64,000 bases of DNA from Streptomyces hygroscopicus subsp. hygroscopicus. Lineage in GTDB: Bacteria; Actinomycetota; Actinomycetes; Streptomycetales; Streptomycetaceae. This document shows positions 22,948 to 31,453 of the stretch, one piece after another. The notes under the pieces are model-generated. The model was not told the DNA's origin and made no database searches. It saw only the letters and a list, made by a program, of their open reading frames with translations. Positions within the stretch are counted from its first letter, which is position 1. The number at the start of each line of letters is the position of its first letter. The stretch is taken from positions 287,592 to 351,591 of the forward strand of contig NZ_BSSM01000009.1 of assembly GCF_030269125.1 (NCBI RefSeq). Direction: 5' to 3'. A program made the translations under genes and the position numbers.

Positions 22948-25900
22948 ATGATCGAGCAGAACGGGCCGCGGGACGCAACAGCGGGCACAGGGCGAGCTGC
23001 TCGGGGAACGCACGCCCGGCCGCTCGTCGGCCGGGAGCGGGAGCTGGCCGTCCTGCGGTCCGCGGTCAGCGCCTGCCGGGACGGCGTGTCCACCCTCGTC
23101 GAGATCACCGGGGATCCGGGGCTCGGCAAGACCAGGCTGCTGTCCGAACTGGCCGACCTGGCCGGGTCGGAAGGACTCACGGTCCTGTCCGGCCGGGCCT
23201 CGGAGTTCGAACCGCAGCGCTCCTTCGGGGTGTTCGTGGACCCCGTCCGCCGGTGCTTCGGCCGGCGGACCGCGGCCGAACACGGGCCGCTCGACGACGA
23301 CACGGCGGAGTTGCTGGACCTGGTGCTCCCCGGCGGTGCCGGTGCCGGTTCCGGTCCCGGGCGGCCCCGGTACCCCGAGGTGGAGCGCTACCGGCTGTAC
23401 CACGCCGTCGGCCGGCTCCTGGCGGACGTCGCGGGGGAGCGCGGGGTGCTGCTGTGTCTCGACGACCTGCACTGGGCGGACGAGGGATCCCTGGAACTGC
23501 TGCACCACCTGCTGCGCCAGCCGCCCCGGACACCGCTGATCCTCGCCTGCGGACACCGGCCCCGGCAGGCGGCGGCGAAACTGCTGGCCTCCTTCCAGCA
23601 CCCCCCTGCCGACTACCGCGTCGAACGGCTCCCGCTGTCACCGCTGGACCAGCGGGAGTGCCGCAGTCTCCTCGGCTCCGTGCACCCGCCGCGCCGGCGT
23701 GACCGGCTGTGCCAGGTCAGCGGGGGCAATCCGCTCTACCTGGAGGTCCTGACCGAACTCACCGCCGACGGTACCGACGCGACCGAGGAACCCACCGGCC
23801 TGCCGCACACGCTGCGGGCGGCCCTGGCCCGCGAGGTCGCCCTGCTGACCGTGGAGGAACTCGCCACGCTGCGCGCCGCCGCGGTGCTGGGCGACCCCTT
23901 CGACCCCCTGCTGCTCGGCCCGGTCGCGGGCCTGGCCACCGGTTCGGCCCTGGAGGCGCTCGACGTCCTCGTGGGCATGGACCTCGTCCGGTCCGGCGCG
24001 CCGACCGGCCCCGCGCAGGACGAGCCGCGCCAACCGCTGCACTTCCGGCATCCGCTGCTCCGTGAAGTCGTGTCCCGCGACACCCCGCCGGGCTGGTGGC
24101 TCGCCGCGAACGCACGAGCCGCCGAGGCACTGGGCGGGAGCGGCGCGAGCCCGGTGGAACGCGCGCCCTACCTCGCGCGTTCGGCGCGGACGGGCGACCT
24201 GGAAGCCGTCCGCGTCCTCGCCGAGGCCGCCGCCCGAGCCACCCCCTCGACGCCCGCGACCGCGGCCGCCTGGCTGCGCGCGGCGCTGCGGCTGTCCGGC
24301 GCGGACGGCTCCGAGGAGTCGGCCCGGCGCCGGACCGGGATGCTGCTCGCCCTGGCGAACGCCTGCATGATGACCGGGGACCTCGCCGCCTGCCGCGACG
24401 CCCTCGCGCAGGCCCTGGACCTCGTGCCGCAGGACCGGCGTCAGCAGCGCGTGCCGATCGTGGAACTCCGGTCGGTGATCGAGCGGATCCTCGGCAGCAC
24501 CAAGGCGGCGAAGCGCGCGCTCCAGGACGAACTGGCCCGCTGGCCGGAGACCGACGCGCGGGCGAACCCGCTCCGGCTGCAACTCGCCACCGTGGGCATG
24601 GCCCAAGGGGACTTCGCCGTGGCGACAGGCCACCTCGACGCCCTCCTGGCCCGTACTCCCGCGCCCGCCGACCGCAAGACCCTGACCGCGGTGGCGGCCT
24701 GCCGCGCCCTGGGCGCCGCGTACAGCGGACGGACCGGGACGCTGCTGACGCACGCCTCCGAGGCCGCCACCCTCATCGACGCCATGGAGGACGGGGAACT
24801 CGCGACCTTCCTCGACGAGGCCGGCCAGCTCGGCTGGGCCGAGGTCCTCGCCGAACGCCACCACGCCGCCGTCCGGCACATGACGCGCGCCACCCGGTGC
24901 GCCCGGCTCACCGGGCGGAGCTACATGATGCCGTACCTGCTGCTCGGCCAGTCCTACGCGGAGCAGGCGACGGGAGACCTCTCGGGCGCGATCTCCTCGG
25001 CGGCGAGCGCCGAGGAGATGGCCCACCTGCTCGACCGGCCGGACCTCGTCGGCTACGCCCTGACGCTCGGCGCCGGCGCCACCGCGCTGCTGGACGGCCC
25101 GGCGGCCGCCGCCGACGCCGCCGAGCGGGCCCTGCGCTCCGCCGGGCGCCGCGGTCGGCTGTGGGAGCTGTCCGCGGCGGTCCTCGCGTCCGTCCGCCTC
25201 GACCAGGGGCGGCCCGACGACTGCGTCCGGCTGCTGCGGACCATCACCGGTACCGGCCGTTCGACGACGACCCGGGCGCTGCGGGCCATGTGGTACTCCA
25301 CCGCGGCCCAGGCCGAGACGGCCCTCGGCGACAGGGCGGCCGCCCGCGACTGGGCGGCCCGCGCCGCCGAGGCCGCGCGGGCCGTGGGGCTCCCCGGCCA
25401 GTCCGGCTACGCCGCTCTCGCCCTGGCCTGCGTCCGGCCCGACGACCCCGGCGCCGCCGCGGAACTCTTCTCGGCCGCGGCCGAGTCCTTCGCCGCCGCC
25501 GGCCTGGTCCTGGCGGAGAGCCGCGTCCGGCTCCTGCTCGGCCGGTCCCTGGCGGCCGCCGGCCGGCTGGACGAGGCCATCGGCGCCGTCGGACGCGCCA
25601 AGCGGATCGCCGACGCCCACGGGGCGGGACATCTGAGCAGGCTCGCCGTCAACGCCCAGCGTCAGATCGGCGCCCGCCGGCCCCGGCGGGGCGGGCACGG
25701 CGCGCCGTACGGCGCGCTTTCCGAACAGGAGCGGCGCATCTGCCAGTTGGTGGCCCGGGGCCTGTCCAACCGCGACATCGCCTCGAACCTGTTCGTGTCG
25801 GTCAAGACCGTCGAGGCCCACCTCACCCGCATCTTCCGCAAACTCCAGGTGAGTTCGCGTGCCGCCGTGGTCGGCGCCCTCAGCAGCGCACATACCGACA

Positions 25901-25950
25901 TCGGACCGTCGGCCAACCGGATCCTGACCTCCCCTCGGCATGCTCCCTGA
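22948..25950 (+). CDS. LuxR-family LAL-type ATPase transcriptional regulator (LAL2)
   Basis: A 1000-residue protein built like LAL1. Walker A is GDPGLGKT (55-62) and Walker B is VLLCLDDLHWADEG. A long TPR-like middle follows. The C-terminal LuxR HTH reads LSEQERRICQLVARGLSNRD, then SVKTVEAHLTRIFRKL. ATG 22948 follows GAGGAG. It lies upstream of lanKC2 on the same strand: its stop is at 25950 and lanKC2 starts at 26018. It probably activates the second lanthipeptide system. Two LAL regulators next to two LanKC genes in one island suggest parallel but distinct inputs. Confidence 0.93.
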   Translation: MIEQNGPRDATAGTGRAARGTHARPLVGRERELAVLRSAVSACRDGVSTLVEITGDPGLGKTRLLSELADLAGSEGLTVLSGRASEFEPQRSFGVFVDPVRRCFGRRTAAEHGPLDDDTAELLDLVLPGGAGAGSGPGRPRYPEVERYRLYHAVGRLLADVAGERGVLLCLDDLHWADEGSLELLHHLLRQPPRTPLILACGHRPRQAAAKLLASFQHPPADYRVERLPLSPLDQRECRSLLGSVHPPRRRDRLCQVSGGNPLYLEVLTELTADGTDATEEPTGLPHTLRAALAREVALLTVEELATLRAAAVLGDPFDPLLLGPVAGLATGSALEALDVLVGMDLVRSGAPTGPAQDEPRQPLHFRHPLLREVVSRDTPPGWWLAANARAAEALGGSGASPVERAPYLARSARTGDLEAVRVLAEAAARATPSTPATAAAWLRAALRLSGADGSEESARRRTGMLLALANACMMTGDLAACRDALAQALDLVPQDRRQQRVPIVELRSVIERILGSTKAAKRALQDELARWPETDARANPLRLQLATVGMAQGDFAVATGHLDALLARTPAPADRKTLTAVAACRALGAAYSGRTGTLLTHASEAATLIDAMEDGELATFLDEAGQLGWAEVLAERHHAAVRHMTRATRCARLTGRSYMMPYLLLGQSYAEQATGDLSGAISSAASAEEMAHLLDRPDLVGYALTLGAGATALLDGPAAAADAAERALRSAGRRGRLWELSAAVLASVRLDQGRPDDCVRLLRTITGTGRSTTTRALRAMWYSTAAQAETALGDRAAARDWAARAAEAARAVGLPGQSGYAALALACVRPDDPGAAAELFSAAAESFAAAGLVLAESRVRLLLGRSLAAAGRLDEAIGAVGRAKRIADAHGAGHLSRLAVNAQRQIGARRPRRGGHGAPYGALSEQERRICQLVARGLSNRDIASNLFVSVKTVEAHLTRIFRKLQVSSRAAVVGALSSAHTDIGPSANRILTSPRHAP

Positions 25951-26017
25951 CAACCGCCGCGAGCACGAGGCGTCCGGACGGACCGCCTGCTCGGCCGGGC
26001 AACGTGAGGAGGATCCC

Positions 26018-28606
26018 TTGTTCGACGTCCTCGGTGAGGTCTTCGCCGACAAGGAGTACTACGCACCGCTCGCGGCGATCGACGATCCCGGCCCGCGCTT
26101 CGCCCCCGGACGCGTACCGGCCGGCTGGCGTGGCACAGCGCACGACATCTGGACGGTCTGGCGCAATCCGCAGGTCCGGCCGCCCGAGCGGGGCTGGAAG
26201 ATCCATGTGTCGGCACGGCTGGACCGTGCCCAGCACGTCCTCGACGTGGTGGCGGACACCTGCTTCGCCGAGAACACGCCGTTCAAGCACGCGAGCGCCC
26301 GGTTCTTCTTCCTGTTCCTCCACCACAAGCACGGCGCCAGATCGCAGTCGGGGAAGTTCTGCACCGTCTACCCCCCGGACAGCGCCACCGCGCGGCGGCT
26401 CCTCGACCTCCTCTCGCAGGCCCTGGAAGGGGAGGAGGGCGCCTACGTCCTCTCCGACCGCCGCTACCGGGACTCCCGGACCGTCCACTACCGATTCGGC
26501 GCGTTCGGCGGCCGGAGCCGGCTGCTGCCCGACGGGACCCGGGAGCCTCTCGTCCGCGACGGCTTCGGGCGCGACGTCGTGGACGTCCGCCTGCCCGCCT
26601 TCGTCCTCCCCGACGGGATCGTCGACCCCTTCGTCACCGAGGAGCAGGCGGAGCACGAGGGCCCGATCCTCATCCGCCACTACGAGATCGTCAAGGTGCT
26701 GCAACCGAGCAATGCCGGAGGGGCGTACCAGGCACGGGACACCCGCACCGGACGCCTCGTCCTGGTGAAGGAGGCGCGCGCCCACAACGGCTACACCTGG
26801 GACGGCACCAGCGCGCGGGAGCGGCTGCGCCACGAACACGAGGTGCTCGCCGCCGTCCACGGGGCGATCCCCGGAGTGGGCCCTGAGCCGCTGGACCACT
26901 TCACCGAGTGGGAGCACGACTTCCTCGTCATGGAGCACGTCGAGGGACTGCCGCTGCCCCAGTGGATGGGACGCGCCGCCCCCCTCCTCAAGGCCGACGG
27001 GTCGCCCCGGGACTTCGCCGGGTACTACGCCGGCTGCCGGCGCATTCTCCGGTCCCTGGACACGGCCCTCGAGCGATTGCACTGCCTGGGGTACCGGTTC
27101 GGGGACATCAACCCCGGGAACGTCATCGTCACCCCCGCGGGAGACGCCAGGTTCGTCGACTTCGAAGCCGTGTCGGCGACGAGCGACCCTCCCGCCGCGA
27201 TGGGGACCCCGGGATTCACGGCGCCTTCCGACCTGACCGGCGACGGCACCGACCCGTTCGTGGGCGACCGGTACGGCATGGCGGCGACGGCCCTCACCCT
27301 GCTGGCGCCCCTGTACGCCGTTCCCGAACCCGTGTCCGCCAACCTCGCGCTGCTGCGGCGCGATCTGACGGCCGCGGCCCCGGTACCCGACGACCTGTGG
27401 GCGCGGGCCACCGCCTTCCAGCGGTCGCCCGAGCGGGAAGCCGCCGTTCTGCCCACCCCCGCGGAACTCGACGCCGACCCCCTGGCGTGCCTCGGCCGGG
27501 TCGCCGAGCAGATAGCCGCGGGGCTGCTCGACATGGCCGACAGCGCCAGGACGGACTGGGTCTTCCCGCCGCCGCCCATGGCGTTCCGGACGAACACCGT
27601 GTGCGTGGCGTACGGGACCGCGGGCGTGGTGCACGCCTTGCACCGGGCGGGGGCACCGGTCCCGGATGCCGTCGAGAAGCGGTTGCGCCGCGATGCCCAG
27701 GCGTCGCGCGAGGAACTGCCGCCCGGTCTGGCGGTCGGCTCGGCGGGAATCGCCCGGGTCCTCGCCGCGCTCGGCCACCTCGACGAGGCGATCGACCTCG
27801 CGCGCACCGCCGACAGCCATCCCCTCACCGCGTCGTCGACCACGCTGGCCGGCGGGCGGGCCGGGGTCGGCCTGGCCTGGCTCGCCCTGCACCAGCGAAC
27901 GGGCGACGTTCGTCACCTCGAACGGGCCGCCGCCGCGGGCGACGCGATCCTGCGCACCGCCGACCTGGGATCCACGCTCGGCGCCCACGACGCTCGCGGG
28001 CTGTTCCACGGACGCGCCGGACTGGCGCACTTCCTCCACTACCTGGCTCGTGACACGGGCGACGAACGCTACCGGGAAGCGGGCCGCCGGCTGCTGCACG
28101 AGGAACTGGACCGTGCCGTCCCGCTGCCCGACGGCTCGCTGTCCTTCTCCGAGAACGCCCTGAGCGGACGCGTCATGCCGTTTCTCGCCGAGGGTTCGGC
28201 CGGCGTGGGCACAGTCCTGGTCCGCTACGCGGCCACCTCACCCGACGAACGGTGCACGGCGGCACTTCCCCTGGTCGTCGCGGACACCCGCAAGGTCTAC
28301 GCGAGGGAACCCGGCCTGTACGGCGGACTCGCCGGCATGGTCTGCCTCCTCGCGGACCACGCGGATCTCACCGACGACGCACGGGACCGCCAGGACGCCG
28401 TCCGGGTCGCCACGGGACTGGTCAAGTACGCCGTCCCGCACGGCCGAGGCATCCGCTACCGCGGCGGGAACTCGCTCCGGTTCAGCGCCGATGTCTCCAG
28501 TGGCAGTGCCGGGGTCCTGCTGGCGCTCCAGCGCGTCGTCCACGCTCAGGGCGACGAGTTGTTCACCCTGGACCGCCACGGGTCCGCGATCGAAGGAAGG
28601 AGGTGA
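26018..28606 (+). CDS. Class III lanthionine synthetase LanKC2 (lyase-kinase-cyclase)
   Basis: An 862-residue homologue of LanKC1 with the same layout: lyase (FKHASARFFFLFLHHKHGARS), kinase (LVLVKEARAHNG; catalytic loop DINPGNVIV; DFEAV in place of DFG) and LanC-like cyclase (GLFHGRAGLAH, FLAEGSAGVG) without zinc Cys ligands, hence class III. I chose TTG 26018: GAGGAGGA (26006-26013) precedes it, and from there the first 18 residues align with LanKC1 without gaps (ADKEYYAPL with ADRDFYAPL). An upstream ATG at 25940 overlaps the LAL2 stop and would add 26 poorly conserved residues. Its precursor gene lanA2 starts 6 bp downstream. Confidence 0.93.
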   Translation: MFDVLGEVFADKEYYAPLAAIDDPGPRFAPGRVPAGWRGTAHDIWTVWRNPQVRPPERGWKIHVSARLDRAQHVLDVVADTCFAENTPFKHASARFFFLFLHHKHGARSQSGKFCTVYPPDSATARRLLDLLSQALEGEEGAYVLSDRRYRDSRTVHYRFGAFGGRSRLLPDGTREPLVRDGFGRDVVDVRLPAFVLPDGIVDPFVTEEQAEHEGPILIRHYEIVKVLQPSNAGGAYQARDTRTGRLVLVKEARAHNGYTWDGTSARERLRHEHEVLAAVHGAIPGVGPEPLDHFTEWEHDFLVMEHVEGLPLPQWMGRAAPLLKADGSPRDFAGYYAGCRRILRSLDTALERLHCLGYRFGDINPGNVIVTPAGDARFVDFEAVSATSDPPAAMGTPGFTAPSDLTGDGTDPFVGDRYGMAATALTLLAPLYAVPEPVSANLALLRRDLTAAAPVPDDLWARATAFQRSPEREAAVLPTPAELDADPLACLGRVAEQIAAGLLDMADSARTDWVFPPPPMAFRTNTVCVAYGTAGVVHALHRAGAPVPDAVEKRLRRDAQASREELPPGLAVGSAGIARVLAALGHLDEAIDLARTADSHPLTASSTTLAGGRAGVGLAWLALHQRTGDVRHLERAAAAGDAILRTADLGSTLGAHDARGLFHGRAGLAHFLHYLARDTGDERYREAGRRLLHEELDRAVPLPDGSLSFSENALSGRVMPFLAEGSAGVGTVLVRYAATSPDERCTAALPLVVADTRKVYAREPGLYGGLAGMVCLLADHADLTDDARDRQDAVRVATGLVKYAVPHGRGIRYRGGNSLRFSADVSSGSAGVLLALQRVVHAQGDELFTLDRHGSAIEGRR

Positions 28607-28612
28607 TCAAAC

Positions 28613-28714
28613 ATGGCGCAGATCCTCGCCCTCCAGAAGCTCCGGATCGAGACGGACTTGCTGTTCCCCTGCTTCAGCGTGTCCGTCAGCGGGTGGAGCA
28701 ACGTCACGACGTGA
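28613..28714 (+). CDS. Class III lanthipeptide precursor with N-terminal Cys (LanA2)
   Basis: A 33-residue peptide beginning 6 bp after lanKC2; GGAAGGAGG within the end of lanKC2 serves as ribosome-binding site. The leader MAQILALQKLRIETD matches the class III pattern M-x-x-I-L-x-L-Q-x-L, as in labyrinthopeptin precursors. The rest is LLFPCFSVSVSGWSNVTT, with Cys20 followed by Ser22, 24, 26, 29 and Thr32, 33. The Cys comes before all dehydratable residues, the reverse of the usual order. The last 11 bp overlap the convergent LuxR gene. It is short enough to be missed by automatic gene callers. Confidence 0.85.
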   Translation: MAQILALQKLRIETDLLFPCFSVSVSGWSNVTT

Positions 28715-29003
28715 GTGCCCCGTCTCGTGGGGTGCCCCGGCAGCCGACTGCCGGGGCATCCCCGGGAGCCGTTCCGCCGCGGACCGCGAGACGTGCCACT
28801 TGCGTCCGGTCCGTCACGCGCAACTTGGCGAACACCGCCCGCAGATGATTCTTCACCGTGCTTTCCGAGATGCTCAGATTCCGCGCGACGGCCCGGTTCG
28901 TCATGCCCTGCGCCACCAGTTCCAGTATCTGCCGCTCCCGGCCGGTGAGCGGTCGGCTCGGCCGCTCCTCCGCCGGAAAGCGTGGCGATCCGGGCCACGT
29001 CAT
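28704..29003 (-). CDS. Orphan LuxR/NarL-type helix-turn-helix protein
   Basis: A 99-residue protein that is little more than a DNA-binding domain: LTGRERQILELVAQGMTNRA, then ISESTVKNHLRAVFAKLRVTDRTQVARLAV. There is no receiver or sensor domain. I chose ATG 29003 (MTWPGSPRF); an upstream ATG at 29135 would add 44 residues lacking similarity. The 3' end overlaps lanA2. It is divergent from the OmpR-type regulator; a 17-bp box with a properly spaced TACCGT -10 (29097-29128) reads toward it. It is probably a target of that response regulator and may pass the signal to the lanthipeptide genes (inference). Confidence 0.75.
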   Translation of the reverse strand: MTWPGSPRFPAEERPSRPLTGRERQILELVAQGMTNRAVARNLSISESTVKNHLRAVFAKLRVTDRTQVARLAVRGGTAPGDAPAVGCRGTPRDGALTS

Positions 29004-29096
29004 CCTGTGCTCTTCTCTGTCGGGGCGTCGAGGATCTGGTGCTGCCCGGTGCCCGGTGCCCGGCGTCGGGGGACCGGCCGCCGGTTCCGCCGAGGC

Positions 29097-29128
29097 ACGG
29101 TAAGGACTGATCTTGTGGAAATTCTGTG
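29097..29128 (-). promoter_or_regulatory. Candidate response-regulator box plus -10 for the orphan LuxR gene
   Basis: On the minus strand CACAGAATTTCCACAAG (29128 to 29112) is followed after 9 nt by TACCGT, which fits TAnnnT. The same box, 16 of 17 identical, with the same 9-nt spacing to TAGCTT, occurs at 31369-31400. The box is also 50 bp upstream of the response-regulator start, so autoregulation is possible. Its position over the -35 region is typical of OmpR-family activators. Confidence 0.6.
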
Positions 29129-29178
29129 ATGCCATGGTGGACCCCGGGCACGGTCCCGACACACGTACGATCACAGCC

Positions 29179-29898
29179 GTGAGAACCGGCGTACATGCGG
29201 GGGAGCGGGTGCTGGTCGCCGACGACGACCCGGCGATACGGCGTTCGCTGGAGCGCGGGCTGCGGCTGGACGGCTTCTCGGTGGTCCTGGCCGACGACGG
29301 CCCCGCCGCGCTGGCCGTCCTGCGGGACGAAGTGCCGGACGTGGTGGTGCTGGACGTCTCGATGCCCGGCCTCAGCGGGACCGCGGTGTGCCGGACGCTG
29401 AGGGAGAGCGGCAGCGACGTACCGGTGCTGATGCTCTCGGCGCTGGACCAGGTGGCCGACCGGGTGGCCGGCCTCCAGGCGGGCGCCGACGACTACCTGA
29501 TCAAGCCGTTCGCCCTGCAGGAACTGGTGCTGCGACTGCGCGCGCTGCTGCGCCGCAGGCCCCCCGCGCCGACGGACCGGGTGCGTGCCGGGGATCTGGT
29601 GATCGACCCGGGGACCCGCGGAGCCGTGCTGGACGGCACGCCGCTGGCCCTCACCCGGCGGGAGTTCGACCTGCTGGAGGTGCTGGCCCGCAACGCCGGT
29701 CTGGTGCTCACCCGCGACCAACTGCTGGACCGCGTGTGGGGGTACGACTTCGACGTGCGCACCGACGCCGTGGACACGTTCATCAGTTACCTGCGGCGCA
29801 AGCTGGAGGCCGGCGGGCGGCCCCGGATCCTGCACACCGTCCGCGGGATCGGCTTCGTCCTGCGCGACGACCGGGCGCCGGGCGGGGGCGGGCGTTGA
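29179..29898 (+). CDS. OmpR-family response regulator
   Basis: A 239-residue two-domain regulator from GTG 29179. The receiver has the acidic pocket DDD (15-17), phosphoacceptor Asp59 (VVVLDVSMPG), a switch Ser (LMLSALD) and Lys in LIKPF. The C-terminal winged helix is LTRREFDLLEVLARNAG to VDTFISYLRRKLE. It is coupled to the histidine kinase by a TTGA overlap. The start is uncertain; ATG 29134 would add 15 residues. A 17-bp box lies upstream and again before the downstream exported-protein gene, and I propose it as its binding site. Confidence 0.92.
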   Translation: MRTGVHAGERVLVADDDPAIRRSLERGLRLDGFSVVLADDGPAALAVLRDEVPDVVVLDVSMPGLSGTAVCRTLRESGSDVPVLMLSALDQVADRVAGLQAGADDYLIKPFALQELVLRLRALLRRRPPAPTDRVRAGDLVIDPGTRGAVLDGTPLALTRREFDLLEVLARNAGLVLTRDQLLDRVWGYDFDVRTDAVDTFISYLRRKLEAGGRPRILHTVRGIGFVLRDDRAPGGGGR

Positions 29899-31397
29899 GG
29901 CTGTCCACCCGGATCGCGCTGGTGGTCGCCGCGGTCGTACCACTGCTCGTACTGGCGGGCGGCGCCCTGCTGCTGCGGCTCGTCGCGGACGATCTGCACG
30001 CCCAGCAGGACGCCCACCTGCGTGACCGTGCGGCCGCGGTGGGACCGTCGGCCACGGCGCTGCTGCGCACGATGACGAGGGGCCGCGCGGCGGGCGAACA
30101 GGCCCGGCAGCGGATGCTGTTCACCTCCGCCCTGGACGTCGGCATCCGGCTCACCGGCCCCCACGGCACGGTGTCGGGCGGCCCCCAGCCCGGTGCCCCG
30201 GTGAGGCTGCCCGCCGCCGGGACGAAGCCCGTCCTGGTGACGGTGTGGGCCGGCGGTGTCCGCTGGCGGGTGCTGGCGACACCCCTGACCGGTTCCGGGC
30301 ACGGGGCCACGGGCACGTTGTGGCTCATGTCGCCGGGCACCGCCACACAGACCCAACTCCGCCTCGTACGGCGACGCGTGATCGCCGCCGCCCTGCTCAC
30401 CGCCCCGCTGGCCGGCGCCCTCGCCTGGGCGGCCGCCGCCCGCGCGGCCCGTCCGCTGCGGCTGCTCCAGCGGCGCGCAGGCGGCCTGGACCCCCGGACC
30501 AGCGCGGTTCGTCTCGACCACACCCCGACCGGGGTCGCCGAGGTCGACGACCTGGCCCGCACGCTCCAGACCGTGCTCGCCCGCTACGACGAGCAGGCCG
30601 CGCGCACCACGGAGGCACTGGCGACGGCCCGGTCGTTCGCCGCGGCCGCGTCCCACGAGCTGCGCAATCCGCTGATGAGCGTGGGCACCAACCTCGACAT
30701 CCTCACCGGACATCCGGACCTTCCTGAGGCCGACCGGGCCGAGGTCCTGGACGATCTGCGCCGGGAGCACGGCCGGGTGCTCGGCCTGCTGGTCATGCTC
30801 CGGGCACTCGCCGAGGGCGACCTGGTCGAGGCGGAGGCGTTCGGCCCCGTCGACCTGGCCGACGTGGTGCACCAGGGCGCCTTAGACCTGCGGCGCCGGC
30901 ACCCCGGGGCGGACGTGGAGGTGCGCGCGGACTCCGGCCTGGTGGTGCGGGGCTGGGAACAGGGGCTGCGCTCGGTCGTCGACAACCTCCTGGCCAACGC
31001 CCTGGCGCACGGTCACGAAGCGGGCCGCCCGGCCCAGGTGGAGATCTCCGCGCACGGCGCCCGGGACGAGCACGGCCCGGTCGCCGTACTCACCGTCGGC
31101 GACCGGGGGCCCGGCATTCCGCCGGCCGCGCGGGCGGCCGTCTTCGAGCGCTTCCACCGCCGCCCCGACAGCCCCGGCTCCGGGCTGGGACTGACCCTGG
31201 TCGCCCAGCAGACCGCCCTGCACGGCGGCCGGATCACCGTCCAGGACCGGCCCGACGGGCCGGGCACCCGGTTCGAAGTACGCCTCCCCCTCACCGACGA
31301 CCGGGACCCGGCCACCGCCACCCTGCCCCAGCTGCGGCGCGACTGGCTCACAGCGGATTTCGGCCGGTCACAGACTTTCCACAAGGAGCGCTCCTAG
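29895..31397 (+). CDS. Membrane sensor histidine kinase, contains a TTA codon
   Basis: A 500-residue kinase. The first membrane helix is near residues 8-30, an extracytoplasmic sensor spans ~31-160, and the second helix lies near 160-182, followed by a HAMP-like linker. The phosphoacceptor is His254 (AASHELRNPL). The HATPase domain has DNLLANALAHG (N box) and GDRGPGIPPA with GSGLGLTLVAQQ (G boxes). TTG 29895 overlaps the response-regulator stop (TTGA). Leu330 is encoded by TTA (30882-30884), so translation should depend on the bldA tRNA and be delayed until differentiation. The end of the gene contains the second 17-bp box. The sensed signal is unknown. Confidence 0.92.
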   Translation: MRLSTRIALVVAAVVPLLVLAGGALLLRLVADDLHAQQDAHLRDRAAAVGPSATALLRTMTRGRAAGEQARQRMLFTSALDVGIRLTGPHGTVSGGPQPGAPVRLPAAGTKPVLVTVWAGGVRWRVLATPLTGSGHGATGTLWLMSPGTATQTQLRLVRRRVIAAALLTAPLAGALAWAAAARAARPLRLLQRRAGGLDPRTSAVRLDHTPTGVAEVDDLARTLQTVLARYDEQAARTTEALATARSFAAAASHELRNPLMSVGTNLDILTGHPDLPEADRAEVLDDLRREHGRVLGLLVMLRALAEGDLVEAEAFGPVDLADVVHQGALDLRRRHPGADVEVRADSGLVVRGWEQGLRSVVDNLLANALAHGHEAGRPAQVEISAHGARDEHGPVAVLTVGDRGPGIPPAARAAVFERFHRRPDSPGSGLGLTLVAQQTALHGGRITVQDRPDGPGTRFEVRLPLTDDRDPATATLPQLRRDWLTADFGRSQTFHKERS

Positions 31398-31400
31398 CTT
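31369..31400 (+). promoter_or_regulatory. Second candidate response-regulator box and -10 before the exported-protein genes
   Basis: CACAGACTTTCCACAAG (31369-31385) inside the end of the kinase gene is followed after 9 nt by TAGCTT (31395-31400), and the next gene starts at 31454. Box and spacing copy the element at 29097-29128. The two exported-protein genes are therefore probably activated by the upstream two-component system. Confidence 0.6.
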
Positions 31401-31453
31401 CTCGTCGCGCCGGCGATCCGCCGTGCCGAACGGAACGAGGGAGAGAGAAGCTC

